The notes under the pieces are model-generated. The model was not told the origin of the DNA. It was given only the letters and a program-made list of their open reading frames with translations, and searched no databases. From B10-G9 sp963712165 (GTDB lineage Bacteria > Chloroflexota > Anaerolineae > Anaerolineales > UBA11858): 64,000 bases of DNA. The position numbers were made by a program, and so were the translations under genes. The stretch lies in NCBI GenBank assembly GCA_963712165.1, contig CAVQGY010000005.1, positions 248,001-312,000 of the forward strand, read 5' to 3'. How positions within the stretch are numbered: position 1 is the first letter of the stretch; each line of letters starts with the position of its first letter. This document shows positions 1 through 9,076 of this stretch, in pieces.

Positions 1-66
1 GGAAAAATGATCCTCCCAGTGATCAGTTTGAAGGATAAAACCATTCAGCGCTTCAAAATTCCCTGA
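1..66 (+). CDS. possible 3' end of an upstream gene (partial)
   Basis: An open frame runs from the first base to a TGA at 64-66 and would encode the last 21 residues of a protein ending RFKIP. It is too short to identify. It is offered only because it accounts for the bases before azlC; the remaining 30 bases up to the azlC ATG show no clear promoter or terminator. It could equally be chance. Confidence 0.3.
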   Translation, partial: GKMILPVISLKDKTIQRFKIP

Positions 67-96
67 AACCACCAGTTATCGTTATCACATCACTCC

Positions 97-792
97 ATGC
101 AAATCAATAGGTCTTCTATCAAACAAGGAGTTCAGGCCGGGCTTCCGATCTTCATAGGTTATTTTCCTATTGCGATCGCTTTTGGAGCCCTGGCGGGCCA
201 GGCCCAGTTAAGCTGGCTGGAAGCAGTTTTGATGTCCAGCCTGGTTTATGCTGGCGCGAGCCAGTTTGTGGGAGTGAGCATGATCATCGCTGGAGTGGGA
301 CCTCTGCAGATCATCACAACTACTTTGTTCTTGAATATGCGGCACTTGATCATGAGCCTGGCGATCAATGATAAAAATCGCGATTTTAGCCCGGCCTGGA
401 AAAGTGCCCTTTCCTTTTTTATCACGGATGAGACTTTCGCGTTGTTAACCCTGGGAAGGGAGGACTCCACCCAGCAGCGGAGTCCATTCTATCTGGCCGG
501 TTTGTTGTTAACAGCTTATCTGGGATGGGTTTCCGGCACCCTGGTGGGAGGATTAGGAGCGAATTTTATTCCCCCTCAGGTCACAACCGCGATGACTGTG
601 GGTTTGTACGGGCTCTTTATTGGCCTTTTAGTCCCACCCGCAAAAAAGTATCCACCCTTCGTATTGATCGCGGTTCTGAGCATGATATTGAATTGGGGAT
701 TAGGGCACTGGATCGAAGGCGGGTGGTCCATTGTGCTGGCTACAATTCTGGCGGCAGGGGTGGGTATTCCTTTGCTGGGAGGAGAGGAATGA
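97..792 (+). CDS. azlC: AzlC family branched-chain amino acid exporter, large subunit
   Basis: 231 residues, the usual size of AzlC. The protein is highly hydrophobic, with several membrane helices, and begins with the family pattern of a short basic N-terminus followed by G-Y-F-P-I-A-I-A-F-G. The motif SLVYAGASQF near residue 50 and NMRHLIMSLA near residue 80 are typical of AzlC. With AzlD it is expected to export branched-chain amino acids or analogues across the inner membrane. The stop overlaps the next gene's start by four bases (ATGA), which points to translational coupling and a two-subunit transporter. Confidence 0.9.
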   Translation: MQINRSSIKQGVQAGLPIFIGYFPIAIAFGALAGQAQLSWLEAVLMSSLVYAGASQFVGVSMIIAGVGPLQIITTTLFLNMRHLIMSLAINDKNRDFSPAWKSALSFFITDETFALLTLGREDSTQQRSPFYLAGLLLTAYLGWVSGTLVGGLGANFIPPQVTTAMTVGLYGLFIGLLVPPAKKYPPFVLIAVLSMILNWGLGHWIEGGWSIVLATILAAGVGIPLLGGEE

Positions 793-1094
793 AAACGCTC
801 CTGCTCATTCTGGGCATGGCTCTGGTAACCTATATTCCCAGGCTGCTGCCGGCGATTTTTTTGGACCGGGTCCAGTTTCCGGCCTGGTTCCAAAAATGGT
901 TAAAAAGCATACCCTATGCTGCGTTAGGGGCTTTGATATTCCCTGGCGTTCTGCTGGTCGATCAAGATCAACCGCTAATAGGCATAATAGGCGGACTTGC
1001 TGCCCTGGGATTGTCCTTGCTGAAGCTGCATATAACCCTGGTGATGGCGGGGTCGATCTGCACGGTACTCCTTTTACAATATTTTCTATTCTAG
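789..1094 (+). CDS. azlD: AzlD family branched-chain amino acid exporter, small subunit
   Basis: 101 residues starting at the ATG that overlaps the azlC stop; a longer upstream open frame exists but lies inside azlC. The N-terminus carries the AzlD pattern T-Y-I-P-R-L-L-P, followed by three to four hydrophobic segments. AzlD is the small partner of AzlC in branched-chain amino acid export. The preceding GGAGAGG provides a ribosome binding site. The gene ends convergently against the winged-helix regulator with no spacer, so transcription may interfere at this point. Confidence 0.88.
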   Translation: MKTLLLILGMALVTYIPRLLPAIFLDRVQFPAWFQKWLKSIPYAALGALIFPGVLLVDQDQPLIGIIGGLAALGLSLLKLHITLVMAGSICTVLLLQYFLF

Positions 1095-1415
1095 CTATTC
1101 AGGCAGATCATCAAGGAGCTGCTGGAAATTGCTTTTATAGTTCCGGAAAGCTGACCTTCCCGCAGATGTGAGATGGATCATGCTGTGCGGTTTCTTGCCC
1201 TGGTAGCCTTTTTCGATCTTGACATAACCGGCCTCTTCCAGTTTTCCGAGGTGAGTGGCAAGATTGCCCCAGGATAACCCGGTCTGATTTTTCAGGAAGA
1301 CATAATCCAGGCTCTCAACCACGTATAACAGCATCACGATATTCAACCTCGCGGGGGCGTGGATGATTTGGTCAATTGCAGCCAGCGGATTTTCAGCTTG
1401 ATTGGTCTCGCTCAT
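1095..1415 (-). CDS. winged-helix transcriptional regulator
   Basis: 106 residues forming one DNA-binding winged-helix domain of the type often annotated as transcriptional regulator (PF13601-like). Visible elements are LNIVMLLYVVESLDYVFLK, the recognition region LSWGNLATHLGKLEEAGYV and the wing KGYQGKKPHSMIHLT, ending in GRSAFRNY. It overlaps the upstream membrane gene by four bases on the same strand. In this arrangement such small regulators usually control the membrane protein or nearby genes, but the target is unknown. Confidence 0.78.
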   Translation of the reverse strand: MSETNQAENPLAAIDQIIHAPARLNIVMLLYVVESLDYVFLKNQTGLSWGNLATHLGKLEEAGYVKIEKGYQGKKPHSMIHLTSAGRSAFRNYKSNFQQLLDDLPE

Positions 1416-2044
1416 ATCATCAACTCTTTATCCAGGGGTGGGTATTTTCCCAGCAGGCGAATAAGTATGATCAGCCCGGTTAAAACCAGGGCAGCCGATA
1501 GAAATCCAAATGTGATCGGGAAGCCATGATGAGAGGCGCCATAATTCTGATAAAGATACTCGCCGATAAGTGGTGCAGAGGAGATCAGGATCCCATAGAG
1601 GTAGAGGCGGGGCATTTCCATCATATATCCGCCAAGGCTGAACCCGATCAACATGATCAATGAGAATGCAGTGGGGGGAAACCAGACAGAGAGGGCCGAA
1701 AAATTGATAAATGAGTACAACCCCAGCAACAGGGCAAGCAGATTGACTACCAGAATGACGATATTTAATCGCTTCAATTTTTTCACCCGGTAGGTTCCAT
1801 ATTTGATTGTTCCCACTCTTGGCTGAATGACTTTTGCCCGATATGCCCGCAGGCCAAAGATCACTAAAAACCAGACAGGTAAAAAGACCACTGAAGACCA
1901 GAAATCTCCCAGTTTTGGGCTTAGATAGATCGGCAAGACAAACATCAATAACATGCAGCCGATCTGTATATCCAGAATGCCATCCTGGACAGAATTTCTG
2001 AATAAACCCCGCTCCAGATCTTTCAGGCTGAGTTTTTCTGTCAT
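1412..2044 (-). CDS. multi-pass membrane protein of unknown function
   Basis: 210 residues from the ATG at 2044, preferred over an upstream TTG because GGAGG sits five bases before it. The protein has about five to six hydrophobic segments and a basic loop around residue 80 (RAYRAKVIQPRVGTIKYG). It begins with a soluble stretch, LSLKDLERGLFRN. I do not recognise a transporter or enzyme motif. It is co-transcribed with, and upstream of, the winged-helix regulator (four-base overlap), a common arrangement for a regulator and its membrane target. No function is proposed. Confidence 0.7.
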   Translation of the reverse strand: MTEKLSLKDLERGLFRNSVQDGILDIQIGCMLLMFVLPIYLSPKLGDFWSSVVFLPVWFLVIFGLRAYRAKVIQPRVGTIKYGTYRVKKLKRLNIVILVVNLLALLLGLYSFINFSALSVWFPPTAFSLIMLIGFSLGGYMMEMPRLYLYGILISSAPLIGEYLYQNYGASHHGFPITFGFLSAALVLTGLIILIRLLGKYPPLDKELMI

Positions 2045-2200
2045 CGGAACCTCCAATTGAAACTACTACAATAAAAGAACTTTGAAATACAAAGTAAATA
2101 TAGCAAATAATATCCTGAATGTCAAGAGCTTCCCTGGGAATATTTCTGTCCCGCTATTTTGTTAGCTATAATAGGGAGCACACCTTCAAGGATTATATAG

Positions 2201-3409
2201 ATGATAGAGAAATCAAAATCCTATTTACATCGCCTATGTCTGGAACTCCCTCAACGCCCTGTTGGAAGTGATGGCAACAAGAAGGCGACAGATTTCTTCC
2301 AAGAAGTGGTGGCACCATTTGGCTGGGAGGTAGAAACTACTCCATTTCCAGCTCTGGATTGGATCGATCAGGGAGCAGAACTGACCCTGATGGGGGAAAA
2401 ATATCAGGTATACCCCAGTCCTTATGCGGAAGGATGTTCAATGGAGGCGGTTTTAGTTTCTGCGGGGAATATACAGGAATTGAAGGGGATAGATGCGGGA
2501 GGGAAGCTGCTCCTGCTACATGGAGATCTAACAAAAGAGCAGCTCATGCCTAAGAATTTTGTTTTTTACAACCCGGAAGAACATCAGGAAATCATTTTTT
2601 TGCTTGAGAAGAAAAAGCCGGCAGCAATCCTGACCGCAACCAGCCGCAACGCCAGCCTGGCCGGGGGAGTTTATCCTTTTCCTCTGATCGAGGATGGGGA
2701 TTTCCAGATCCCATCTGTTTATTTAACAGAAGAGGAAGGGAGCAGATTGTTGTCTGAAGTGGGAAAGACTGGCTATCTGGTCTCTCGGGCAGAGCGGGTT
2801 CATTCAAAAGGGTATCAACTGGCAGCGACTAAGGGCAATGATCGTGGAAGGAGGATTATAATCTCGGCCCACATCGATGCCAAGCTCGGCACTCCCGGAG
2901 CGATCGATAACGGCACGGGAGTGGTGATCCTGATGCTGCTGGCTGAACTATTCAAGGATTACCGGGATGGTCCGATCCTGGAGTTATTGCCCTTTAATGG
3001 TGAGGATTATTACGCTGCCTCAGGTCAAATGTTATTCCTGGAACAGAATCAGGGTCGTTTCGATGAGATGCTGATCAATATCAATATTGATGGAGCAGGG
3101 TATCATCTTGGACCTTCAGCTTTTTCTCCATTTAACCTGGCGGAACCTCTCAAGTCGGACCTGGATGAAGTATTAGGATCATCCGAGGATCTGATCGAGG
3201 GAGTCCCCTGGTATCAAGGGGACCACAGCATTTTCCTGCAGCGTGGAGTTCCAGCCATTGCAGTTTCATCCGCCTGGTTTGTTGATCATGTTGATTCCCA
3301 ACAGATCACCCATACGCCAGCGGACCACCCTGATATTGTCAACCATGACCGTGTGGTTGAGATAGCCAGGGCGATCCAGCAATTCATCCTGGCGGCCTAT
3401 TTAACATAA
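2201..3409 (+). CDS. M28 family zinc metallopeptidase
   Basis: 402 residues with no signal peptide, so probably cytoplasmic. The metal-binding series of the M28 aminopeptidase family can be read: AHID (His and Asp), AIDNGTG (bridging Asp), NGEDYY (catalytic and metal Glu), NIDGAG (Asp) and a C-terminal THTPADHPD (His). The middle, around residues 75-190, resembles a PA-type insert. It should remove N-terminal residues from peptides or hydrolyse a related amide. It is followed after 17 bases by an ACT-domain gene on the same strand. It serves as a useful local reference for the degenerate M28 domain at 32 kb. Confidence 0.85.
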   Translation: MIEKSKSYLHRLCLELPQRPVGSDGNKKATDFFQEVVAPFGWEVETTPFPALDWIDQGAELTLMGEKYQVYPSPYAEGCSMEAVLVSAGNIQELKGIDAGGKLLLLHGDLTKEQLMPKNFVFYNPEEHQEIIFLLEKKKPAAILTATSRNASLAGGVYPFPLIEDGDFQIPSVYLTEEEGSRLLSEVGKTGYLVSRAERVHSKGYQLAATKGNDRGRRIIISAHIDAKLGTPGAIDNGTGVVILMLLAELFKDYRDGPILELLPFNGEDYYAASGQMLFLEQNQGRFDEMLININIDGAGYHLGPSAFSPFNLAEPLKSDLDEVLGSSEDLIEGVPWYQGDHSIFLQRGVPAIAVSSAWFVDHVDSQQITHTPADHPDIVNHDRVVEIARAIQQFILAAYLT

Positions 3410-3426
3410 TCAGCTTGTGAGGAAAT

Positions 3427-3843
3427 ATGGACCTATCTCAGGGAGAATCGGATCTTGATAGACTGATAAGGGATATGCGGCCAGTACTGGAAGACGAAGA
3501 GCTGGTTTTTTGCAGTCTTCCCCTGGATCAAGGAGAGAGTTACTTTCCTATTTGCCAGGGATATTATAACGAGCGAGAAGGTGTTACCATTATAATAGGC
3601 AGGCACCTTGCTGACCTGGATGGACTTCCCTACGATTTCGTTTTCAAGCGGATCACTCTGAATGTTCATTCCAGCCTGGGAGCGGTAGGATTTCTGGCCC
3701 AGGTCACTAATGTGTTGGCAGCTCAGGGAATCAGCGTAAACCTGATTTCAGCCTTCTATCATGATCATCTTTACGTTCAGGCCCACCAGGCTCAACTGGC
3801 GATCGATACACTCAGGCTTTGGCAGAGTAAACTCTCTGAGTGA
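3427..3843 (+). CDS. ACT domain-containing protein
   Basis: 138 residues. The N-terminal half carries DMRPVLEDEELVFCSLP and the C-terminal half an ACT-type fold beginning ITLNVHSSLGAVGFLAQVTNVLAAQGISVN, the layout of the small stand-alone ACT proteins (PF10000/PF13840 types) thought to bind amino acids. GAGGAAAT precedes the ATG. Its place directly behind the M28 peptidase and before a DUF4230 gene suggests one transcription unit. Ligand and partner are unknown. Confidence 0.75.
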   Translation: MDLSQGESDLDRLIRDMRPVLEDEELVFCSLPLDQGESYFPICQGYYNEREGVTIIIGRHLADLDGLPYDFVFKRITLNVHSSLGAVGFLAQVTNVLAAQGISVNLISAFYHDHLYVQAHQAQLAIDTLRLWQSKLSE

Positions 3844-3905
3844 ATCAGAATATTCTCTTGGAACCTGATGAGGATTCTAGTGTTATCCTTTTTAAAGGAG
3901 TTAGC

Positions 3906-4559
3906 ATGAAAAAATGGCAGTGGATCGCGCAAATAGTCCTCTTATTGTTCCTGGTGGGGACAGGTGTTTACCTGGTGATGTCTGTTCAAAAGACCCTCTC
4001 CAATCAGCTGCTGCCGGTGAAGGAAATGGCAAACTCGCTATCTACGCAGGTCGCTGAGGTTTTACATCCTACACCTACCATCATTCCTGATCCAATAACC
4101 ATAGTCCATGAGGTCCGCAGCCTGGCTCGGCTTGAGACCATCAAATACAGCCTGGAAAAGATCATCACAGCAGAAACAAGGCAGGGAATATTCGCCTGGC
4201 TAGTAGGTGACAGCCTGTTATTTGTGGCTCATGGGGAAGTGATCGCCGGTGTGGACCTGGGCAAACTATCTCCGGAAGATCTGCGCCTGGAGGATGATGT
4301 CCTATTTGTAACCCTCCCGGAAGCGGAGATCTTTGTGGTGGCGATCGATAATCAGAAGTCCTATGTCTACGATCGGGACACCGGGCTCTTCACCCATGGA
4401 GAGGTCGACCTGGAAACCGCAGCTCGCCGGGCAGCAGAGATGGAAATCGAACAGAGCGCACTTGATGACGGTATCCTTGATCTGGCAGCTCGGAATGCGG
4501 AAAGTTTCCTTGGCCGGCTATTTGTGGATCTGGGCTATGCCAAGGTAGTTTTCGAGTAA
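3906..4559 (+). CDS. DUF4230 domain membrane-anchored protein
   Basis: 217 residues from the ATG at 3906, chosen because AAAGGAG lies six bases upstream and a transmembrane anchor follows at residues 5-26. A GTG at 3840 overlapping the ACT gene is possible but gives an unusual hydrophilic lead. The outer part, from about residue 60, contains VRSLARLETIKYSLEKII and GDSLLFVAHGEVIAGVDL, the signature of DUF4230. Members of this family have no established reaction. It is probably anchored in the membrane with the domain outside. Confidence 0.75.
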   Translation: MKKWQWIAQIVLLLFLVGTGVYLVMSVQKTLSNQLLPVKEMANSLSTQVAEVLHPTPTIIPDPITIVHEVRSLARLETIKYSLEKIITAETRQGIFAWLVGDSLLFVAHGEVIAGVDLGKLSPEDLRLEDDVLFVTLPEAEIFVVAIDNQKSYVYDRDTGLFTHGEVDLETAARRAAEMEIEQSALDDGILDLAARNAESFLGRLFVDLGYAKVVFE

Positions 4560-4710
4560 TACGTACTCTGTTTGATCGACCGGTGATGAGAGCTTCGAGG
4601 CCCTGGGATCTCCGGTCAGTTGAATTGAGACCGGCACCCCTATTCGTTGGCAGTTAATTCACCAGAAAACTCAGTTCCCATTCTTCTTTTAGTGATGAGG
4701 GAGAGTAATG

Positions 4711-6081
4711 TTATCCCTCAGGCACGATATATAATCCTGCATCGTGCATCACATAGATGAGTGCCTCGGGAGCATCCTTCAGAAAATTGTTTAGGAAATC
4801 CCTGAGGCTTGACAAGGGAGATCCTTTATCTGGCAGGGGTTCCAGGCGGTAAACATCCCTCAATTCCTTTGGATCCATTTCTGAGAGTATATGTATTCTT
4901 CCAGAGCCGAGAGATTTGATGATCCTCAGGGTATCTACCGGTTTCTGATTGCCAATCCGGAAGGTATCCAGGCTGCATTTATTGTTCAGGACCCATTCCA
5001 GGGCCTGGTCCAGATCCATCCCCTGGACAGCTTGCATGCTCTCTTGATACCCAGCTGAACCTACACCATCCTGGCAGGGGGCCAGCAGGAGGATTGTCCC
5101 GCCGGGTTTTAGGGTGGCGTTCCAGGCGGCATGGATGGCTTTGCCGGATTGATAGAGATTGATGCCGAGTTTGCCTACCGATATGATCACCAAATCAGCG
5201 GGCCGATCAACGTGGATCACCCTCCTTTGTTGGAGCAGTTCACCAGCCAGGTCGTGCAGGGCAATGATATCGCCTGCATTGATCTGCGTGATCTCTCCAT
5301 GATCCAAGATGGCATCGATGCAGAAAATGGGGACTTGTTCCCTCACGATCTGGACCATTTCTTTCATATCAGATATGACTGGATTTCCACCTGTATTGCC
5401 CAGGCGGCAGGCGGGCTTAAAGCCGTAATCCTTATCGAACATACGGGTATGATTGGTATTGATGGTGATCCGTCCCGCCACACCGGGGAAAAGCTGTTTG
5501 ACTGTACCCGCTACACCGGCGAAATAATGATATTCTGAATCCGTCACCGGGATCAAAAGGCAAGCATTAAGAGCATCCTGGTTGAACTTGATCGGTGTTT
5601 CTCTGCTTGAAAAACCCAGGTCAGCCAGGTTTTCCCGGTCGTTGTGGATCAATAACTGCTCCCGATATTCCTGGAAGACTTTTTCTCCCAAGATCATATC
5701 CCGGATCTCCTGGTCAGTGGGAGGACGGTGAGTTCCGCTGGCGATCAATATGCCAAGGTCTTCTTTCTTCACTCCACAGGTATGGATCAAATAGTCGAGT
5801 ATGTAGGGATATAGGATCCTTGTATGAGCGTTGGGACGAGTATTATCATCCGCAATCAGGAGAATCTTCTTTCCCGAACCTGGATAATAACGCTTAACCA
5901 GCTCCTTAAGGGGCTGGGAGCGAAGGGGATTCTCAAGCGAGTTGACCAGATCCGCTGCCAGATCACTGATCCTGGTTTTTAGATCAGGTGACTCAATGAC
6001 TTTTACGATTCCCTTGTCGTCCGGCAAGAAGTGGTTGATCGTCTCTGATCCGTATTCAATCGTGATGTCTCGATAATCCAT
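4711..6081 (-). CDS. larA: LarA-type nickel-dependent lactate racemase family protein (DUF2088)
   Basis: 456 residues, close to the usual length of LarA. The N-terminus binds the substrate side (YRDITIEYG) and the central region has IADDNTRP, GTHRPPTDQEI and HNDRENL. The stretch GTVKQLFPGVAGR supplies the lysine that in characterised LarA carries the nickel-pincer cofactor, and NTNHTRMF supplies a following His. It may racemise lactate or another 2-hydroxy acid. The cofactor-making genes larB, larC and larE are not in this window. It is single-gene and divergent from DUF4230. Confidence 0.83.
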   Translation of the reverse strand: MDYRDITIEYGSETINHFLPDDKGIVKVIESPDLKTRISDLAADLVNSLENPLRSQPLKELVKRYYPGSGKKILLIADDNTRPNAHTRILYPYILDYLIHTCGVKKEDLGILIASGTHRPPTDQEIRDMILGEKVFQEYREQLLIHNDRENLADLGFSSRETPIKFNQDALNACLLIPVTDSEYHYFAGVAGTVKQLFPGVAGRITINTNHTRMFDKDYGFKPACRLGNTGGNPVISDMKEMVQIVREQVPIFCIDAILDHGEITQINAGDIIALHDLAGELLQQRRVIHVDRPADLVIISVGKLGINLYQSGKAIHAAWNATLKPGGTILLLAPCQDGVGSAGYQESMQAVQGMDLDQALEWVLNNKCSLDTFRIGNQKPVDTLRIIKSLGSGRIHILSEMDPKELRDVYRLEPLPDKGSPLSSLRDFLNNFLKDAPEALIYVMHDAGLYIVPEG

Positions 6082-6209
6082 GAAGTACCTGCTTATATTT
6101 AGTAAGAGAAGTTGGATATTCCGCTTAATCTACATCAGATAGCGGAAAATTGCAATAGCCCTCGTTGGACTTCTGAGATCCTTCATCCCTTGCCAAAGGA
6201 CTGGATTTT

Positions 6210-6815
6210 TTAGAGAAAACCGAATTTCAAAGCCAGACCTTCAGCCTCAGAGAATTCTTCCGGGGTATTGAGGTTCAAAAATGTGTATGGATTGCCAGTG
6301 ATCTTGCCAGTTTCATCCGGGTCCAGGACCTTGATCCTGGCCTGATCAAACCAGGATCGCATCCGCCATAGATCCCGCTCGATGGCATCCACAACTAAAG
6401 GCAAACAGGTATCCCGTCTGTAAACAGCGTGGAATGGTTCCTGCCCACCAGGGCTGCTGGGTATGGCCGCATCATCTCCTGAGAGCTGGATCTGGTCCAG
6501 CAAGTGGGCCAGGAGCTGGGGACTGGCAAAGGGCATATCCGCAGCGATCAATCCCACATAAGGGGTCTCAGAGATTGTAAGCGCAGTTAATAAGCCTCCC
6601 AGGGCGCCCTTTCCGGGGAGGACGTCACTGAACAGGGGGAGTCCTAAATGCTCGTAAGCGGAGAAATCATGGCATATTATTTTGATCTCACTATTTAAGG
6701 TCAATAACCTGTCCCTCAAACGCTCGATCAGGGGGATACCCAGGAATGACATCAACGCTTTGTCCTGCCCCATCCTGGTAGAGGCCCCGCCGGCCTGGAG
6801 TACGGTTGTCAGCAT
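6210..6815 (-). CDS. mobA: molybdenum cofactor guanylyltransferase MobA-like
   Basis: 201 residues. The N-terminal nucleotide-binding signature LQAGGASTRMGQDKAL and PLIERL match the MobA/GlmU-type nucleotidyltransferase fold; IAADMPFA provides the metal-binding Asp and FLNLNTPEEF the usual C-terminal motif. MobA joins GMP to molybdopterin to give the bis-MGD cofactor of many molybdoenzymes. No other molybdenum cofactor gene is nearby. It is divergent from the radical SAM gene, with a spacer of about 66 bases to the preferred start of that gene. Confidence 0.85.
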   Translation of the reverse strand: MLTTVLQAGGASTRMGQDKALMSFLGIPLIERLRDRLLTLNSEIKIICHDFSAYEHLGLPLFSDVLPGKGALGGLLTALTISETPYVGLIAADMPFASPQLLAHLLDQIQLSGDDAAIPSSPGGQEPFHAVYRRDTCLPLVVDAIERDLWRMRSWFDQARIKVLDPDETGKITGNPYTFLNLNTPEEFSEAEGLALKFGFL

Positions 6816-6881
6816 ATTCAGATTATAATGACAAGAAGCAAGTTTTGGGATGTCCTTCAGCGGAATGGGGGAGGGAATATT

Positions 6882-7937
6882 ATGAGTCTTCAGGAGCTTC
6901 TAGACCAATATACCAGAGCGGGGGAGCTGGCAGAAAATTTGGCAGACGATACTGTGCGCTGTCTGGCCTGTGCCCATTCCTGCCGCCTAAAACCTGGCCA
7001 GCGGGGTATCTGCAAGATCCGTTTCAACCGGGAAGGTCAACTTCAAGTCCCCTGGGGCTACGTTTCCTCACTTCAAGTTGACCCGATCGAAAAGAAGCCT
7101 TTTTACCATTTCCTGGCTGGCGCCGAGGCACTGACCTTCGGTATGCTGGGATGCAATCTTCAATGTGATTACTGCCAGAATTGGTTTACATCTCAGGCCC
7201 TGAGAGAAAAGGGTACGGATCGCCTGAAGGAATACATACAAATCCTCCAACCGGCTGAGATAGTGGACTATGGGGTCCAATATAAAGCCGAAGTGGTTGC
7301 ATCCTCATATAATGAACCCCTGATCACGACGGAGTGGGCGGCAGATATCTTCCGCCTTTCAAGCAAGGCAGGACTCAAAAATGTCTACATATCCAATGGG
7401 TTCGGCACAAGGGAAGCCCTCGATTATCTCAAACCTTTCCTGCAGGGTTTTAAGGTTGATCTAAAAACTATGCAGCCAGATCATTATCGCCAGTTGGGAG
7501 GGGGTTTGCAACCTGTTCTGGATAGTATTACCTTCGCGTTTCAGCTGGGAATGTGGGTTGAAATCGTCACATTGCTTGTGCCTGGATTCAATGATTCAAA
7601 AGAAGAGTTGACTGATATGGCCAGCTTTATTTATTCGGTCTCCCCGGAAATTCCCTGGCATATCAGTGCTTTCCGACCCGAATATAAAATGAGAGGCACA
7701 CCGCGAACCTCAGTAAAACAGATCCTAGATGCCGTTGAAATTGGATATAAAGCTGGTCTGCAGTATGTATATGGGGGAAATCTGGCGGGGAGTCTTGGCA
7801 AGTATGAGCATACTTCCTGCCATCAATGCCAGGCTCTGCTGATCAAACGCTGGGGGTATTCAATCCAGCAGTACCGGATCACATCGGAAGGGTGTTGTCC
7901 TGAATGTGGAACGAAAATACCCGGTTATTGGCGTTGA
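6882..7937 (+). CDS. amrS: AmmeMemoRadiSam system-type radical SAM enzyme
   Basis: 351 residues from the ATG at 6882, which has GGGGGAGGG six bases upstream; an in-frame ATG at 6828 is less likely. An N-terminal CLACAHSCRLKPGQRGIC cysteine cluster precedes the radical SAM motif CNLQCDYC (C-x3-C-x2-C) near residue 95. Later motifs SYNEPL and VKIDLK-like FKVDLKTM fit the AmrS/pyruvate-formate-lyase-activase-like group. The C-terminus adds two CxxC pairs (CHQCQ, CPECG), a zinc-ribbon-like tail. The usual partner genes, AmmeMemoRadiSam proteins A and B, are absent from this window. Confidence 0.85.
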   Translation: MSLQELLDQYTRAGELAENLADDTVRCLACAHSCRLKPGQRGICKIRFNREGQLQVPWGYVSSLQVDPIEKKPFYHFLAGAEALTFGMLGCNLQCDYCQNWFTSQALREKGTDRLKEYIQILQPAEIVDYGVQYKAEVVASSYNEPLITTEWAADIFRLSSKAGLKNVYISNGFGTREALDYLKPFLQGFKVDLKTMQPDHYRQLGGGLQPVLDSITFAFQLGMWVEIVTLLVPGFNDSKEELTDMASFIYSVSPEIPWHISAFRPEYKMRGTPRTSVKQILDAVEIGYKAGLQYVYGGNLAGSLGKYEHTSCHQCQALLIKRWGYSIQQYRITSEGCCPECGTKIPGYWR

Positions 7938-7982
7938 AAATAGAATGCCCGCGTCCCTTGATCAAGATCGGGCCTGTTTAGG

Positions 7983-8990
7983 TCATTTACTGATCTCCAG
8001 CCGGAGGAGGTTCTGATCGATCCCGCCGAACTGGTATTTGTAGGGCTCACCACCGCGCATGAAATCCAGCCCAACCCGGCCCTGGTCGATAGCCCATTCA
8101 ATGATCTTACCCAACAGGGTCCATCCAGGAGAGAGATTCTCAAAAAGGGGATCAATTCCAGAGTTGTAAACCCAGATCTGATTGTTAAAATCGAAATTCA
8201 GATACCCGGCGGCTTTGATGTCTCCAACCTGCAAAAACGCTAACTGCAGCCACCCTTCCTGGAATCCTGCCTGGGCAATCAATCTCATCTGTTCTCTCAT
8301 CTTTTCAGTTAAAAACAGCTCTTTTTGAGGGTTGTTTGCCATCAAGCGCAGGAAAGTGTCCAGCTCTTCGTCTAGGTTATCCTGCTCTCCAACGATATAC
8401 CAGGAGACTGGCAGGAAGTAGTTATCTGCATTGGCGATCTTTCTTTCGATTTCCCGCCGATAGTGGTCTTTTAAGGACTCAAGATAATCTCCCCAATTTC
8501 CTGGCAATGCCAGGTAAGGGGCAGGTTGGATCACCTCCCGCCGGACCGTATACCCTGCCCGGCTGGCTTCTTCTATAAGGTAGGGGAGGGAGGGAGACTT
8601 CTCCGGCAGGTTATACAGGTCCAGCACTTTCCAATCTGGGAATCGGTCTTCACCCAGGTGCCTGAAAAGCCCGCTAAGAAAAGATGATAATCTTTCCGGG
8701 GGAGCGATGAAATCAAGATAATCCGAGATCTCAAAACTTCCCAGAAATAATAAGCGGTCCCCAGTGGCAAATAGGGGAGCGATGCCCCCAATGGTCCCAT
8801 CTGGATTCCTATCTACAGCGACAGCCAGGTTTCCCTGATTCCATTCACCCCCGCCCAATGTGCTCCACCAACTGGACAGGTATTCATGACGGAGGAACGG
8901 CACGTGACTTGCACTAGAGGATAGGAGGAGATTCCAGTCCTCTTTCAAGGCCAGGAAATCCGGCGTGGATTGGATTATGTCAAAGCCCAT
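7983..8990 (-). CDS. GNAT-fold acyltransferase (BioF2-like, CelD/BcsL group)
   Basis: 335 residues. The sequence has the double-GNAT layout of the BioF2-like family: an N-terminal HVPFLRHEYLSSWW, a middle segment DHYRREIERKIANAD and a C-terminal half with AAGYLNFDFNNQIWVYNSG and WAIDQGRVGLDFMRGGEPYKYQFG. This last motif is typical of CelD/FemAB-related acyltransferases, often involved in polysaccharide or cell-surface modification. The gene stands alone and is divergent from the membrane protein gene at 9077, with 86 bases between start codons. The substrate cannot be told from sequence. Confidence 0.8.
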   Translation of the reverse strand: MGFDIIQSTPDFLALKEDWNLLLSSSASHVPFLRHEYLSSWWSTLGGGEWNQGNLAVAVDRNPDGTIGGIAPLFATGDRLLFLGSFEISDYLDFIAPPERLSSFLSGLFRHLGEDRFPDWKVLDLYNLPEKSPSLPYLIEEASRAGYTVRREVIQPAPYLALPGNWGDYLESLKDHYRREIERKIANADNYFLPVSWYIVGEQDNLDEELDTFLRLMANNPQKELFLTEKMREQMRLIAQAGFQEGWLQLAFLQVGDIKAAGYLNFDFNNQIWVYNSGIDPLFENLSPGWTLLGKIIEWAIDQGRVGLDFMRGGEPYKYQFGGIDQNLLRLEISK

Positions 8991-9076
8991 TCAGTCCTCG
9001 GTATGGCGGTTGTGGTTCCGCCCCCATTTTACCAGTATAATAGAAACAGAAATCGATTCCACCTGGAAAAAACCAT

